DNA from: Lucinisca nassula
Lineage: Eukaryota; Mollusca; Bivalvia; Lucinida; Lucinidae
Assembly: GCA_963580285.1 (NCBI GenBank)
Contig: OY757021.1
Coordinates: 90,879,221 to 90,943,220, forward strand
Direction of reading: 5' to 3'
Length of the DNA: 64,000 bases
The notes below the pieces were generated by a model. That model searched no databases. It was not told where the DNA came from and saw only the letters and a list, made by a program, of their open reading frames with translations. Numbering within the stretch: position 1 is the stretch's first letter; the number at the start of each line of letters is the position of its first letter. This document shows positions 42,000 through 53,186 of the stretch, one piece after another. Made by a program: the position numbers and the translations under genes.

Positions 42000-42300
42000 A
42001 TGTTAACAAATCCGTAATTGAATGCCCCAGTAAACCCTATTTTACAAAGAAATCTTGGGAGTATAGGCATACAGTACATTTTTTCTGTTGTCTGTTCCGA
42101 ATTATATAGTGTATGTATTCGTCAGAAACATCTCATTGAGGCGGTTCTAACAAGCACTTTCAAATTATATTTTGAGATCTTAGATTGTGGGTACTCATGG
42201 AAACCACCTCATTGAGGCGTTTCTAACAAGTACATACATGTACTATGTTTGTTTTGAGCAGACATAAGAAAACAATGCTACAAATTTTCATCAGAAAAAA
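42000..42300. mobile_element. Palindromic MITE with two cores, block B copy
   Basis: Orthologue of 5257-5560: 'catgttaacaaatccgtaat', cores near 42120 ('agaaacatctcattgaggcg') and 42190 ('gtgggtactcatggaaacca'). Confidence 0.75.
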
Positions 42301-42409
42301 AAAAAAAAACGTTAGCATTGAAAATATGAAAGAACTTCAACTGCACTTTAAGCAATATCTTAACGATATGATAGAGTATACATTTCTTTGGAGGGAACAC
42401 ATCCATGTT

Positions 42410-43729
42410 ATGCTATGTTCCCACTATCACGATTCGCGCCACGATTGCAATCGTGTTCTTAATCGTGGATTAATCGTGGTGATCCTATCAGATCTTATCA
42501 GATCTTGAGGTCAGTCGTGACAATCGTGTTAATCGTAGAAAATTTTTGAACGGTTCAAAATTTTTCCACGATCAACACGATCGATTGTCAAATCAGGATC
42601 ATCGTATCACATCGTGTTGGATCGTAACAAAGCGCGACTGATCGCATCTAATCGTGCTTCCAAATCGCGGTGATCGGGGCCAATCTTGTACACAACAAAC
42701 CCCGCGTTCTGTTGAGAAGTGTTGCGATCTCACAAGATCTGACACGATTTGTTACGCTCTGTCGGGTCCGATTGCTCAGGACCTGTCACGATTGACTCGT
42801 GATCAGATACGAGATGATACGAGGAAATGCGATTAGATATGAGTAGGCTACGTTTTTATACGAACGTTCACGATCTATTACGAGTTCTCAAGATTTAATG
42901 CGACTCATTCAGCGATCTGCTCATGAGTGTGTGAGTGAGTGTATTTCAGTTTTACGCCCAACCAATAACTAAGGTCATACTGAGACGGAACCTCGGTTTA
43001 TAGACTCATCCGAAAGTCTGGAGAAGCCCGTGCACGATCCTGCAATCCCTGGTTTATACAGGCCTTTGCTAGTTTTTTTTAAAGCCTTTGAAAGATGCCA
43101 CCCAAGGGTAATGGAAGCTAAGAATGGAAAAGGCAAGCCTGAACCATTCAAGCCAGAGACATTGCCACTTTGTCATCATCCGCAACTCCTACCATCTTCA
43201 ATGGCTGAGGCTCAGTGTTTATGCTGTAAAAATTCTAGAAACAATTAAGTCCATGGTCAGTCCGGCTGTATATATACCAGTCGGGATCAAGTCGTAGCTC
43301 AAATCGTGATCGCCCTCGATCAAGATCGTGAAGAACATCGAGACGACAGTCGTATGCTATCGAAACAGAGCGCATCGGCTCGTGATGAGCGTATAAGAAC
43401 GTATCTGCACGTATCAGATCGTCCCCATTCGGGGTACTCGATCGTGATGATCGTTTCAGATCGAGACCAAGTCGTAGACTCGATCGCAACAATCCTATCG
43501 GAACGCATTTGATCGTATCTGAACGTGAGAGCAGACCGTGACTGATCGTGATACCTGAAATTGACAAATCGTGATTGGATTGCATCCGAGCGCAACGAAT
43601 CGTACCAGAAAGTATCGACTCTCATCACCTCGTAGCCAAACCTGAACTTTCAGACAATATTCCACGACCAGCTACGAATGGCCAATCGTGGCGTTCGTAA
43701 CGGATCGCACGACAGTGGGAACCTAGCAT
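42410..43729. mobile_element. Inserted element packed with ATCGTG words, inverted ends
   Basis: Ends ATGCTATGTTCCCACTATC and (inverted) ATGCTAGGTTCCCACTGTC match at 17 of 19 bases. The element interrupts block B where blocks A and C are continuous ('ccgtgtgtcatagcgtaatc' at 5669; 'ccgtgtgacatggcggaatc' at 58776). The interior has about 20 exact ATCGTG/CACGAT hexamers plus many GATC, ATCGT and CGATC variants on both strands. It also carries a nested SINE-B piece (42920-43070) and a 43070-43250 segment without the motif. Frames of 60-116 codons reflect the repetitive words. No transposase recognised. Confidence 0.8.
42920..43070 (-). mobile_element. SINE-B, nested, head-damaged
   Basis: 'gtgagtgagtgtatttcagt', 'cataactaaggtcatactga'-like body, 'agactcatccgaaagtctgg', 'agaagcccgtgcacgatcct', 'ccctggtttatacaggc'. 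Confidence 0.8.
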
Positions 43730-43737
43730 TACACAAA

Positions 43738-43955
43738 GTAATCTTTCACATCTCAAAAAACGGTCGATTGTGATATGTTTTTTTCTTCGGTCCAAATATA
43801 GGTTGAGAGTGCTCGTTGAGGCGGTTCTAACGAGTACCCACCCCTTTGTCTATGAATAGAAATAGGAAAAAATATGTATAACCCTGTAAACCCAAGTTCT
43901 CTCTATATAAGGTAGGGTGTAAAGGGTGTCCATTACACGGAGTTGTTTACGTGAC
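43738..43955. mobile_element. Palindromic MITE, type II, one core arm deleted
   Basis: Block B orthologue of 5651-5878 and 58763-59010. The core reads 'ggttgagagtgctcgttgaggcggttctaacg...': the inner left arm (AGAACCGCC) is missing while the right arm remains. Confidence 0.8.
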
Positions 43956-44361
43956 TACAGAAGTCACAACAGTTTTCTCCCTTGGAAAACCAGCTGCAGT
44001 GTAGCCATGTGTACGGCGATTAAACCACCGAATCCTCTCTTTGTTTTCAATATGTGTCAGTCAATTAAAGAATTGGAGACAACTTCTCTTACAAAATATT
44101 ATCTTCCTTGTCAATAAGGGTCTGGTTTTAAAGGCAAAAACTTGCTCCTAAGGAGCAAATTCTTTCCTTTAAGGGAAGATCGCATTTCCGTAGGGGATGC
44201 ATAAAGGAACTCACAAAATGCACCCTTGCAAAAAAATGGCGGGTAATATGACGAGTGCATCTATCCATTTCCCTTAAACTCATTTAATTTTTGGAGATGA
44301 ATACCAAAACTATTTCACCTCATGTTTTTGAAACATCACGAGTGCGAAAAAAGCAAGGCAC

Positions 44362-45087
44362 TAAACTCCGTTCAGAAAATCTGAATCATTGAATTTTTCG
44401 TTTCTTCCTTTAAATACTCATTTTAGCCCATACATCTCTGTGGGAAAGTTTTAGACCTGACCCTCCGCCGACTTCTCCAACAGGTCATATGCCTCTGCGA
44501 CAGTCAGGGAAGGCTGTGATTATTTGGAGAAAATTGCAAAACAAAGAAATGAGACCACAGACTAAGTCCATTTGACGATGATTGTCAGGTAAAATAATAA
44601 ATATTCAAATCCATGTGATGCACTTTATAAATAGATATGCAGTTACGACACATCTTACATTCGAATGGCTAGACAGAGGCTCACTAGGAACGGGGAGCCA
44701 CTAGCCCAATGTGCTGTCAACAGTGGTCAAAAAGAAATATACCGATATCGGATGTGGTGTCACAGCTTATGATTTTCCATGAAGTGATCGTGCAAATAAA
44801 ACATAGACGCCCTTGTAATTTACAAGAGCAGTAGCAACTTCTATATATGGTTTAAAAGGGTGTGTCGAACCTGTCAGAATGTCTTAGTCTGTGAAAGAAA
44901 ATTTAGATTTTGCACTTTTCTCCAAATAATCCGAGACATACCTGGCTATCGCAGAGGCATACGACTTGCTGGAGAAATCGGCGGAGGGTGAGGTCTAAAA
45001 CTTCCCCATTGTGATGTATGGGCTAAAATGAGTATTCAAAGCGAGAATCGAAAAAATCGATGATTCAGATTTTCTGAACGGAGTTTA
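44362..45087. mobile_element. Foldback MITE with ~190 bp inverted arms
   Basis: TAAACTCCGTTCAGAAAATC at 44362 and its inverse ending 45087 start arms that stay similar for ~190 bp ('actcattttagcccatacat', 'ccctccgccg', 'tatgcctctgcga'). The inner ~370 bp are unpaired. Blocks A (near 6603) and C (near 59903) lack it. It lies between the gene's 3' end and the downstream region of copy B. Confidence 0.9.
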
Positions 45088-45240
45088 GTGAAAAATCTGA
45101 TGTTTTAAACACACCAGAAGAAATATATTTGGTATCGAAAAAAAAAAGTATACCCGACTTTGTTGATTGACTGTAATTAAACAGCATTTTGTATCATGCT
45201 TCGCACTTGTGAAAAACAGTTATTTCGTATGATGTCCATG

Positions 45241-46467
45241 CTATAAATACTGTCTAAAAGATTTAGCTTCGTGAAGTTTTGTATTCATGAAGCTTTCTAT
45301 CAGACTGTCTTCACTGCTGGAAGTAGAGGGCGCACCTGAACTGACTGATGCTAGTATATGTTTGAGTTGCTGATACTTGTCTGACAAGCCGTTGACCCGG
45401 CGATTAGCCAGATTCTGATTAGACTCTTCTACCCACTTCTGGACATCGTTATTAATTCTACTGTCTCCATTGTTACTTGACTTACTGTCTTCATTGTTAC
45501 TTGACTTACTGTCTTCATTGTATTTAAAATCGCCATCTGAGTCATTGTCACTACCATAAATGTAATCCTCCCCTGTCACAATAAAGGCGTCATTTAAACC
45601 AGAAAAATCTTTAAAAGTGGTATTCCCAATTGCTTTATTTGAATCCGAATATACAAAAGCGTCATTCAAGCTTATGTTAAAAGATGTCGAGTGATCCCCG
45701 TCGCCGGGTGTACGTACACTTTCATCCAGCTCTGCTTGTCTGATATTGGAGTGGTAGTTTCGTAACCCAGAAAAGTCGTTATGACATTTTCGTAAACACT
45801 GGCTATTGTCTACCTCTGAACCATCGCCTGGTGTTCTTGGTATAAATCCTGTTCTTGATTCATTCAGCTCGATATTGTTGTAACTCATAACGTCATTCAT
45901 GAATTTCTTCAAAATATATATCTTTCCACTCACTTCTGGTGTAGCAGGCAATTTTTCACACCTGTTGTGTTCCGATGCGACATTACTTTTGTTCCTAAAA
46001 CAATTCTGTATTCTAGTAAAAGCTTTTGATCTTTTCAGTCTAGGCTTTGTCTCTTCTGAATAGTCAAAGTCGTTAGAAACCGCTGTAACATCCTTTACAT
46101 TCTTATTTGTATTATCACACGGATACTTGTTATTTTCTATACGTGATGAAAAGCTATTCTCTTGTTTTATATTGACATTGTCAGTCAGGTTGTCTATCCT
46201 TTTCATTATAAGTGCATATTTTTCATGGTCCGCTCCCCACGACCTTACTAGTTTAAGGACCCGAGTTTTGCCAGAAAGTAGTCGTTCAACACCGGATGCA
46301 GACTCGAGTATGGCAAATGAACTGGCGTAAAAAGTGCTGATGGCAAGCGTATCGAACACCGTCTCGATGACGTCGTCACATACGGTGTACTCTGTAAGAC
46401 CTTTAATAGTCTTCTTGAGACCATATATTGTCAGCGAAATATCTTTCAGTCCTGAACTGAAGTCCAT
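45241..46467 (-). CDS. RASSF9/10-like Ras-association domain protein, copy B (408 aa)
   Basis: Intact single-exon reading frame ending FRQYL and TAG. Residues ~6-92 resemble the RA domain of N-terminal RASSF proteins: G23-L-T-x-x-T-x-C-x-D-V-I, a Y47...ILES strand, V60-E-R-L-L, then K67-T-R-V-L-K-L-V-R-S-W-G78, matching the family's KTKILRLWxAWG. In that family the RA fold binds Ras-type GTPases or scaffolds junction/polarity complexes; the role here is inferred. Then: a basic patch PRLKRSK (142-148), two RTPGDG motifs (211-216, 252-257), two LNDAF motifs (267, 291), an acidic Ser/Asn/Asp stretch (305-337, with an extra SKSSNN unit versus A and C) and a conserved C-terminal ~70 residues with a helical VQKWVEESNQNL segment. 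The long coiled coil of vertebrate RASSF9/10 is not evident. ATG 46467 is chosen because it follows a CAG acceptor conserved in all copies; the in-frame extension upstream to 46596 is intron. Confidence 0.75.
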   Translation of the reverse strand: MDFSSGLKDISLTIYGLKKTIKGLTEYTVCDDVIETVFDTLAISTFYASSFAILESASGVERLLSGKTRVLKLVRSWGADHEKYALIMKRIDNLTDNVNIKQENSFSSRIENNKYPCDNTNKNVKDVTAVSNDFDYSEETKPRLKRSKAFTRIQNCFRNKSNVASEHNRCEKLPATPEVSGKIYILKKFMNDVMSYNNIELNESRTGFIPRTPGDGSEVDNSQCLRKCHNDFSGLRNYHSNIRQAELDESVRTPGDGDHSTSFNISLNDAFVYSDSNKAIGNTTFKDFSGLNDAFIVTGEDYIYGSDNDSDGDFKYNEDSKSSNNEDSKSSNNGDSRINNDVQKWVEESNQNLANRRVNGLSDKYQQLKHILASVSSGAPSTSSSEDSLIESFMNTKLHEAKSFRQYL

Positions 46468-46474
46468 CTTGATT
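46468..46474 (-). other. 5' UTR end and 3' splice acceptor, copy B
   Basis: Minus strand: T-rich tract, TTTTTCAG, then AATCAAG and ATG with A at -3 and G at +4. Confidence 0.75.
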
Positions 46475-48959
46475 CTGAAAAACAAAATTACAGTGAAACA
46501 TCGATAACTCGGACACGTTTGGCTCCCGTTAACCATGGCAAATTCCAACTCTTTCTCGAGTCCCGAAATAATTAATGCAATATCTCTAGATATCAATAGA
46601 TCTAGGATGATTTATGGAGGTTTTTTTTCTGATTTCATATTGAAAGAGTATGTTGTCTTTACTCATAAGAACTGCCTCGATAAGGCGGTTCTAATTAGTA
46701 CACACAACAATCCTTTATTTGATAAAAGTGCGAAAAGATATCTTTAAGTGATCCAAATTATTTCTCATGACAGGTCCTTGTCATTAAGTGCTCACTTTCC
46801 CAACAATGTAAAACTTAACGTGATGCTATCATTAACGTGAAACCACCTGCATAAAAACGGGCCACATGGATTGAACGAAACAAAGAACCACCGCGTAAGA
46901 AATTACAACTGAACAAATGTGTGAGCTGGAGTGTGTGTGTGAGCTACAGTGTGTGAGACTTTTAGTATGTCGATTTGTAGGGCCCAAATGTTCACATGGG
47001 TTCAAATACTTTTCAAAACATATCTAATTTTTGGCTCACATAAAGGTTGCCCGACTCAGTCGAGGAAACAACAGAGAAAGCTGAAGAAAATTTTACTAAA
47101 CCACTTTGATAAAACAAAGACAGAACAACCCAAACACTGCATGACTGCTAGAGCTGAAGTAACCAATGACTGAACCACAGAGGGCCCCATCGGGCACCAA
47201 CACTTTTACATGTATGTTTGCCAAAAAAAATCAATAAAAATCATGGTACATGTAATAAATTTTAACATATTTTTGTGGCAATGTTTAGCATTGAAAGTGT
47301 TGTCTTTTCTTTACAACTCGTGCAGAAAACTTTGGTTTATCAAAAATTAAGTGTTACAGCCTTAACCTCGACGCTTGCAAATAAATAAATACATAAATAA
47401 ATAAAACGCCCACAGTGATACTCACAAGTCCTTTATAACGTGGCAGGAGTCACAAACAGCAATGGAGTATATTCCAGTCCCGTTTGCCTGTACAATAAGG
47501 CGTGTCCTTTTATAACAAAATATAAAATAAATATCTGCTAATTATGGCACGAGCCCCCGATTTTATCAGACCATGGTATTATCCGAGGTTGTATCCACAT
47601 CCGGACAACGACGTTCAGTTCTTATCGATTCTAGCCCATCAAAACAGAAAAAAGAGACAATAAGATCTTTTATAATGCGCTCATTTTCCCAATTATTTCT
47701 TTTATTATTTTTTATCATGTTATCCGTTCACAAAAGTGGCAGCCATTGAAAGGTAAAGGCGAATTATTGAACATATTACGATGTTAAAATATTCAGGAAT
47801 ATGAGGTGATAATCGGATAAATAACAGAAAGAATTACGCATTTAATATATGATGCAGAGCAGCAGTTGACCACCTTTCGATGATATAGAACTTTTTGTTT
47901 TTCATACTCAACTCATGTAAGCATCATGAAAGCATGAAATTTATCCAGCTTACACATTATTAGCATTTTAAAATAAACGGACAGTATATTAACTATTCTT
48001 CCCCGTTACTGTGAGGAAGAAAATTTCAACATTTTCCCAAATATTATCATGGTTACAAATTCTATGCTCAGGTGAGAAGTTCAGACATTTTCTAACATAA
48101 TACATTTTGATGGCAACACAATCTGACACCCCTAAATTTTGAAATGGACCCCTGCTATATATAGGGAGGAAGAATCCATATGGCTAACAAAGGGTTAAAC
48201 TGAGCGAAATGAAAATAAGGGGTCCCACAAGTAGTAGAAAGTGTTTTTCATTATTGAATTGGTTAATCCATATACAAATTGGGACGCTGGCAAACTGTAT
48301 AGACCCAGGTCAGACTCCTGGTGCTTAAAGCTCAGCAAGTTAAAGATATGTTCAGATTCGCATACACTCAGAGCCTAACAATCGATCCGCTAGTACTGTC
48401 AGCACGTTGATTTCCATTATAATAATACACCCGTGCCCCAAAATGGCTTCCTTCTAATCTCAAGAACAAGTATTTTTCAGTTGAAAATGTCCAATAATGT
48501 TCTTATTTCTAGTCCAAATATAGGTTGATAGTACTCGTGAGAACTGCCTCTTATTTTTGCACTTAACATACGAGAGGCGGTTCTAACGAGCATCCACAAT
48601 TTATGTTTGGACTAAAGAAATTTATATATTAAAAAAAGAACATATCAAACATTTTCATCTGAAAAATGCTCAGTTGTAAGAAATGACCTCGTCATTTTAG
48701 CACACGGGAGTGTCATCGTAATGTTTCTGTAATTACCCGAACAAACATATACAGTCAAATTCCTATATTCTTTAAGACCACTTTTGAACAATCCCAAAGG
48801 TGGTCCCTGACCAGAGGACACTGTATGCAGAAAACACAAATAAAGAATATCTGCGACCTACTAAATAATCATTTTAAAGCAGAATTAGTCTTAATTTAAG
48901 GTGGTCTTAATAGCGAAATTTTACTATATGTTTTATTAAAAATACAAGAAAGTACTCAC
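46475..48959 (-). other. Inferred 5' UTR intron of copy B
   Basis: GTGAGT donor at 48959 and CAG acceptor at 46475. Aligns with the A and C introns. Carries decayed palindromic cores at 46650-46720 and 48515-48605 and the mariner-like MITE at 48750-48928. Conserved non-repeat stretch 'atccggacaacgacgttcag' at 47600. A 47370-47405 AAAT tract corresponds to the longer one in copy C (62155-62232). Confidence 0.6.
48750..48928. mobile_element. Mariner-like MITE in copy B intron
   Basis: TACAGTCAAATTCC start and 'gcgaaattttactata' end, with inner 'ttaagaccacttttgaac' and 'ggtggtcttaat'. The block A intron has the empty TA site (10558-10566). Same family as 6335-6544, opposite orientation. Confidence 0.8.
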
Positions 48960-49045
48960 TTTATAAATAGGACGAAGTTCGGTATTTTTTGTTTTTCGAA
49001 TATGTCCAACAGAGCTGACTCGATCGCAGTTATGATAGATTTTGT
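48960..49045 (-). other. Inferred non-coding exon 1, copy B
   Basis: Counterpart of 10600-10685. Donor AAA|GTGAGT at its 3' end; start estimated from the TATA box. Confidence 0.5.
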
Positions 49046-49071
49046 TTGCTGTCAGGAATGATCGAACTGTG

Positions 49072-49078
49072 TTATATA
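49072..49078 (-). promoter_or_regulatory. TATA box of copy B
   Basis: TATATAA on the minus strand in 'cggggtatataacacagttc', conserved with 10707-10713. Upstream conservation with block A extends to ~49290 ('gcacgagtttccagattttt', 'tattatgcgatctacttgaa'). Confidence 0.6.
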
Positions 49079-49289
49079 CCCCGAAAAAAATATCAGAAGT
49101 CAAAATCAATCTATCAAAGGTGTGATAATTTGTGGCACGAGTTTCCAGATTTTTATCAAGCAAAATCACTCAACATTAGTGTTCCACATTTTTATCTAGC
49201 AAAATCAAAACGGAAGACTTCAACGGTCGGCATACGACGGAGCTTCAAGCCGACAATTATTATGCGATCTACTTGAAAGGTAAATATCG

Positions 49290-50030
49290 TTGACCATGCA
49301 CCTTCCTTCTTATCACAAACATGCATCCAAGACTTTAGTTTGCACGTCCGCAGATGTTTTTGTCCGGCATTTGATGAGATACCCCATTACGTATAGGTTA
49401 GAAGTCATGAAGAGATTTCTTCACAAGTAAGAATCTGCGAAGCGAAGCAGGCACACATCAGACGTCACAGAACACGGCCTCTGATCAGGGTCTACACTGT
49501 TTGTAAAAAGTTCAGCTAATTTGAAATTTTGAAGAAAACACATCCTGCCACCCTTAATTTTAAAATGAACCTGTGCTATATAAAAGTTGGATGATTCCAT
49601 TTGGTACAAAAGTGTTAAATAAGTAAAATAGAAGTAGAGGCAATGATCAGGAATGGCTGTCAAATTAAGGAACGATGAAAACCTATTGTTTTTCATTTAT
49701 TATGTCAATAATGACTTTTCAGGCCGTCAGAAGCATCTGGGCTGATTTATGCATTAAGAAGGCCTCTTCACAATATAGGCAGCAGCAGAAACGACTTCTG
49801 ATTGGCTGAAAGAGAAGAAACGTCACAAACCGCAGTCTATATGAAAATATACTTCCATTTACTAATAGATGAACACATCGAAGCAGGAAATCGTGTTCGA
49901 CCGTGAAAGTTGGCCAGTAACCCATCAAAAAACAGGCCCACATAATTCTGATCCCTTGGACCCCACTTTCATATAGTAAATCTGGGGTTCACAGGGGCGA
50001 AACTTATTTTTCTCATTTCCGCTCTGAAAT
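49290..50030. other. Non-coding block B sequence with repeat fragments
   Basis: Aligns with 11160-11370 of block A ('acaggcccacataattctga'). An inserted part around 49400-49850 includes 'cctctgatcagggtctacac' and the 3' end of the dispersed repeat at 29751/54350 ('gaagtagaggcaatgatcag' at 49630). No gene seen. Confidence 0.45.
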
Positions 50031-50100
50031 ATACACTATCGGTACACGTTAGAGCCGCCTCGATCATGATGAGGCGGTTCTATAATGTGTAACCACATCC
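50030..50100. repeat. Palindromic core, block B copy
   Basis: 'cacgttagagccgcctcgat' against 'gaggcggttctataatgtgt'. The SINE-D at 50108 sits in its right flank. Confidence 0.7.
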
Positions 50101-50107
50101 TACATTT

Positions 50108-50385
50108 GCCTCCGCCCATCGGGGCTTGGAGAAATAGATTGGGCTGCATGATGCCTCCACGCAGAGCTGAAACTGACCGCACAAGCCACTTAGAAGGTCT
50201 AAACTTGCCAAGGCAAAGTGGTGGGAGTCGGCCCATCTGTGTATATAAATCCTATTGGTTTCATTGGGCGGCAGGGATTGAGATGCCATTTCATCTCAAT
50301 GTCGGATAAAAGTCCCACAATATTGGAATCAACGTCTTCAAAGTGACCTAAATAGTGTTGACGGGGACATTAAACCAAAAATCAA
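50108..50385 (+). mobile_element. SINE-D, inserted in a palindromic element
   Basis: 'cctccgcccatcggggcttg', 'gcctccacgcagagctgaaa', 'gtgttgacggggacattaaa', 'ccaaaaatcaaaccaacaaa'. The palindromic element resumes after it ('gagcagaaataagaaatgag' at 50425). Confidence 0.9.
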
Positions 50386-50639
50386 ACCAACAAAAAACAC
50401 ACCACAAACTACATGTATATTTTCGAGCAGAAATAAGAAATGAGAAAACAAAAGTGAGAACCAACTTTTGCTAACCCATATATACATAGCGTGTAGACTC
50501 AGGTCAGACGCCACAGATTATAGTACTTATTGTAGATTTAGTGCTGCACCGGCATATGAAAATGGAATTATTGATCCCACAGGAGCTTAATATGCCTGTG
50601 TCACACTTTGACTTTTCCTGCGTATTTTACAGGTAAAAA

Positions 50640-51895
50640 TAGCCATCGGAAGAGGTGGCAAATCCCCCGACCAAAAGCCAATATGGCCTTCAGAAGATTG
50701 TTCACCAATAGAAAGTGCACCAGAATTAAACCAACAATATGTCACAAAGTATTGCAGTTATGGCCATCGCAAGATAATACTTCAGGAGAGATAACTAAAA
50801 AACCAGGATACTCAGAACTGTGGTTCTTGCGCATGACATGCCTGCTTAAGCTCATGCATTTCTGTACAAAGTACCATCAATATGTCTCAAAGGGTGTTGG
50901 AGATCACAAGCTGGTCAAACTGTTATATTGGAAGGGTAGATAACTTAAATATTTATCATAGCACCCAGAATTGTGGTTCTTAGGCATGAAGTGCCGTCCC
51001 AACCTTGTATACAATTGTGCCAAGTACCATCAACATATCTCAAAGGGTATTGGGTGCTATGGCCATCAAAAGGTAATATTGTCAGGGGAGATAATTAAAA
51101 AACCAGGGAACCCAGAGTTGTGGTTCTTGCACGTAACACACCTGCTTAACCTCATGTACAACTGTACCAACTACCATCAATATATCTCAAAGAGTATTGG
51201 AGATGTGGTCATCACAAGGTAGTGAGTCTATATTATTGGAAGGGGGATAACTCAAAAACCATGGCACCCAGAGTTGTGGTTCTTGAACATGACACACCAT
51301 CTCGGCCTTGTGAACAATTGTGCCAGGTATCATCAATATATCTTAAAGGTTATTGGAGTTATGGCCATCACAAGGTAGTCATTCTTTTTTATTGGAAGGG
51401 GGATAACTCAAAAACCATGGCAGCCAGAGTTGTGGTTCTTGTGCAAGACACACCGTCTCGGCCTTGTGAACAACTGTGCCAGGTATCACCAATATATCTT
51501 AAAGGGTATTGGAGTTATGGCCATCGCAAGGTAGTCACTCTATTTCATTGGAAGGGGAGATAACTCAAAAACCATGGCAGTCAGAGTTGTGGTTCTTGTC
51601 CATGACACGCTGTCTCAGCCTTGTGAACAACTGTGCCAGGTACCATCAATATATCTCAAAAGGTATTGGAATTATGGTCATCACAAAGTAGTCATTCTAT
51701 TTTATTAAAAGGGGAGATAACTAAAAAGGTATGGCATCCGAAGTTCTGGTTCTTGCGCATGGCACGCCGTCTCAGCCTTGTGAATAATTGTGCCAAGAAC
51801 TATCAATGGATCTCAAAGGGTATAGGAGTTATGGCCATCACAAGGTTGCGTCTACAGACGGACGGACGGACGGACGGACGGACGGACGGACGCCA
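50640..51895. repeat. ~155-bp tandem array (seven to eight units) ending in (GGAC)n microsatellite
   Basis: 'agagttgtggttcttg' recurs near 50817, 50968, 51116, 51272, 51427, 51582 and 51740 (spacing 148-158). Each unit also has 'ggagataactcaaaaaccat', 'tgtgccaggtaccatcaata' and 'tatctcaaagggtattggag'. The array ends at 'tatggccatcacaaggttgc' directly before GGAC repeats (51857-51893) and 'aatctattcggtcgggggat'. Block A has no such array at the matching place (~12.2-12.7 kb). This is the arrangement described for bivalve pearl/CvA-like elements. Confidence 0.9.
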
Positions 51896-51944
51896 GGCTG
51901 ATGGCTATTTCTCGCGAATCTATTCGGTCGGGGGATAAAAAGCA

Positions 51945-52078
51945 AATTTTCAAATGAAAAATTGTGATATTTTTTCTTATTTTTCCTCTTACATACAAAT
52001 TGTGGGTACACATTATAACCGCCTCATCAGATTAGATCTAACGTGTACCCACAATCTATATGTAAGAGCGAAATTAGA
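51945..52078. mobile_element. Palindromic MITE core region
   Basis: 'aaattgtgggtacacattat' and 'gtgtacccacaatctatatg' arms with inner 'aaccgcctcatcagattaga' damaged. Orthologous remnant in block A at ~12130-12180. Confidence 0.7.
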
Positions 52079-52084
52079 TATGTA

Positions 52085-53180
52085 CACACAACCTACAGTA
52101 GAAAATCTTCCAAAATTATCTCAAACCAGCATAAAACCATGTATATCTGACCTTAATAAATAATGCATGTGTTTGTAAGAACGTCTTAACTTTTATTTCA
52201 CGGAAAACGTGATTTATGTCTCACCATCATCGATCATAATGATTGTTTCAAATTCCATGTATACCCCACATCACGATAAAACATGACTGCATATCCTTCC
52301 AGTAATAATGAGACACAGGTCAGTCAGGGCTTTTTGGAACCAGGTAAGAGACATTTCTGTTTTCTCTAAGATGGATTCGGGTACAAAGAAATTCCATGCG
52401 GGCAGCAAAGGCGCCGATCAGCCTGCGCATCTGATCTGCGTATTTGCTACCGGCCCATGTTTAAAGTACATTTTGTTGGGTTGCTGCTCATTTATAGATC
52501 TTATAAAATTAAAAGTGATGATAACATAAAATAGTTATTTGAATAAGTCTGATCAGGGCCTCCGCTGTTTGCTAAATGTTCACTCATTTTTCATATAAAT
52601 TTTGATGAAAACACAACCTGTCACCCCTAAATTTTGGAATGGACTCCTGGTATATATAAGGATGAATATATAAGGAGGAAGATTCCATTTAGTACAAAAG
52701 GTGTTAGGCAATGATTTCTTTCCGCTTTTCACCCTAGTTTCGCTGATATCCTGACAGTTATTTGTCTATCAGGTACATTGTAAAGTTCAGGAAAACATAA
52801 ATCAGAAATGCTTCTAAGTTCCTGTTGCTTTGTTTCACGCGTTTGCTGAACCTACTGATAGATCATCCTCTTGCCCCCGCCCCCCATTTCCCCATCTAGG
52901 ATATTTCACAGACAAATCCTAGCATTTCTTTGTCGAATGAAACGTGTTTCATTCACTTTGGTGATATTGCCATTACAATGTTGTTGTTGTTGTTGTTGCT
53001 ATTGCTGTTGTTTTCTGATTCAAGCCACGTTAACTACGGGCGACATTGCTTTATGTAATTATATCATGCAAATAATGCCAACCAATTTTAGAACGAAAAT
53101 TGTTCAAACTCGACAAATGTCATTTTCAGTAAGGATAATCTAAAACAACTGACTGTATCCTCAATCCGAGTATTACTTAA
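52085..53180. other. Non-coding sequence aligned with block A
   Basis: No gene. Includes the TTCA empty site (52728-52731) for the 14014-15700 element and a short (GTT)n at 52979-53012. 52545-52700 is a dispersed repeat ('gtcacccctaaattttggaa') also seen at 48125 and 49545. Confidence 0.6.
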
Positions 53181-53186
53181 TTCATA

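Noticed and set aside
43235..43628. Frames of 68-116 codons within the ATCGTG-rich element
   Set aside because: Open only because the repeated words rarely form stops; overlapping frames exist on both strands and none shows a domain.
50640..51895. CRISPR-like array
   Set aside because: The repeats are ~155-bp contiguous satellite units without unique spacers, in an animal genome.
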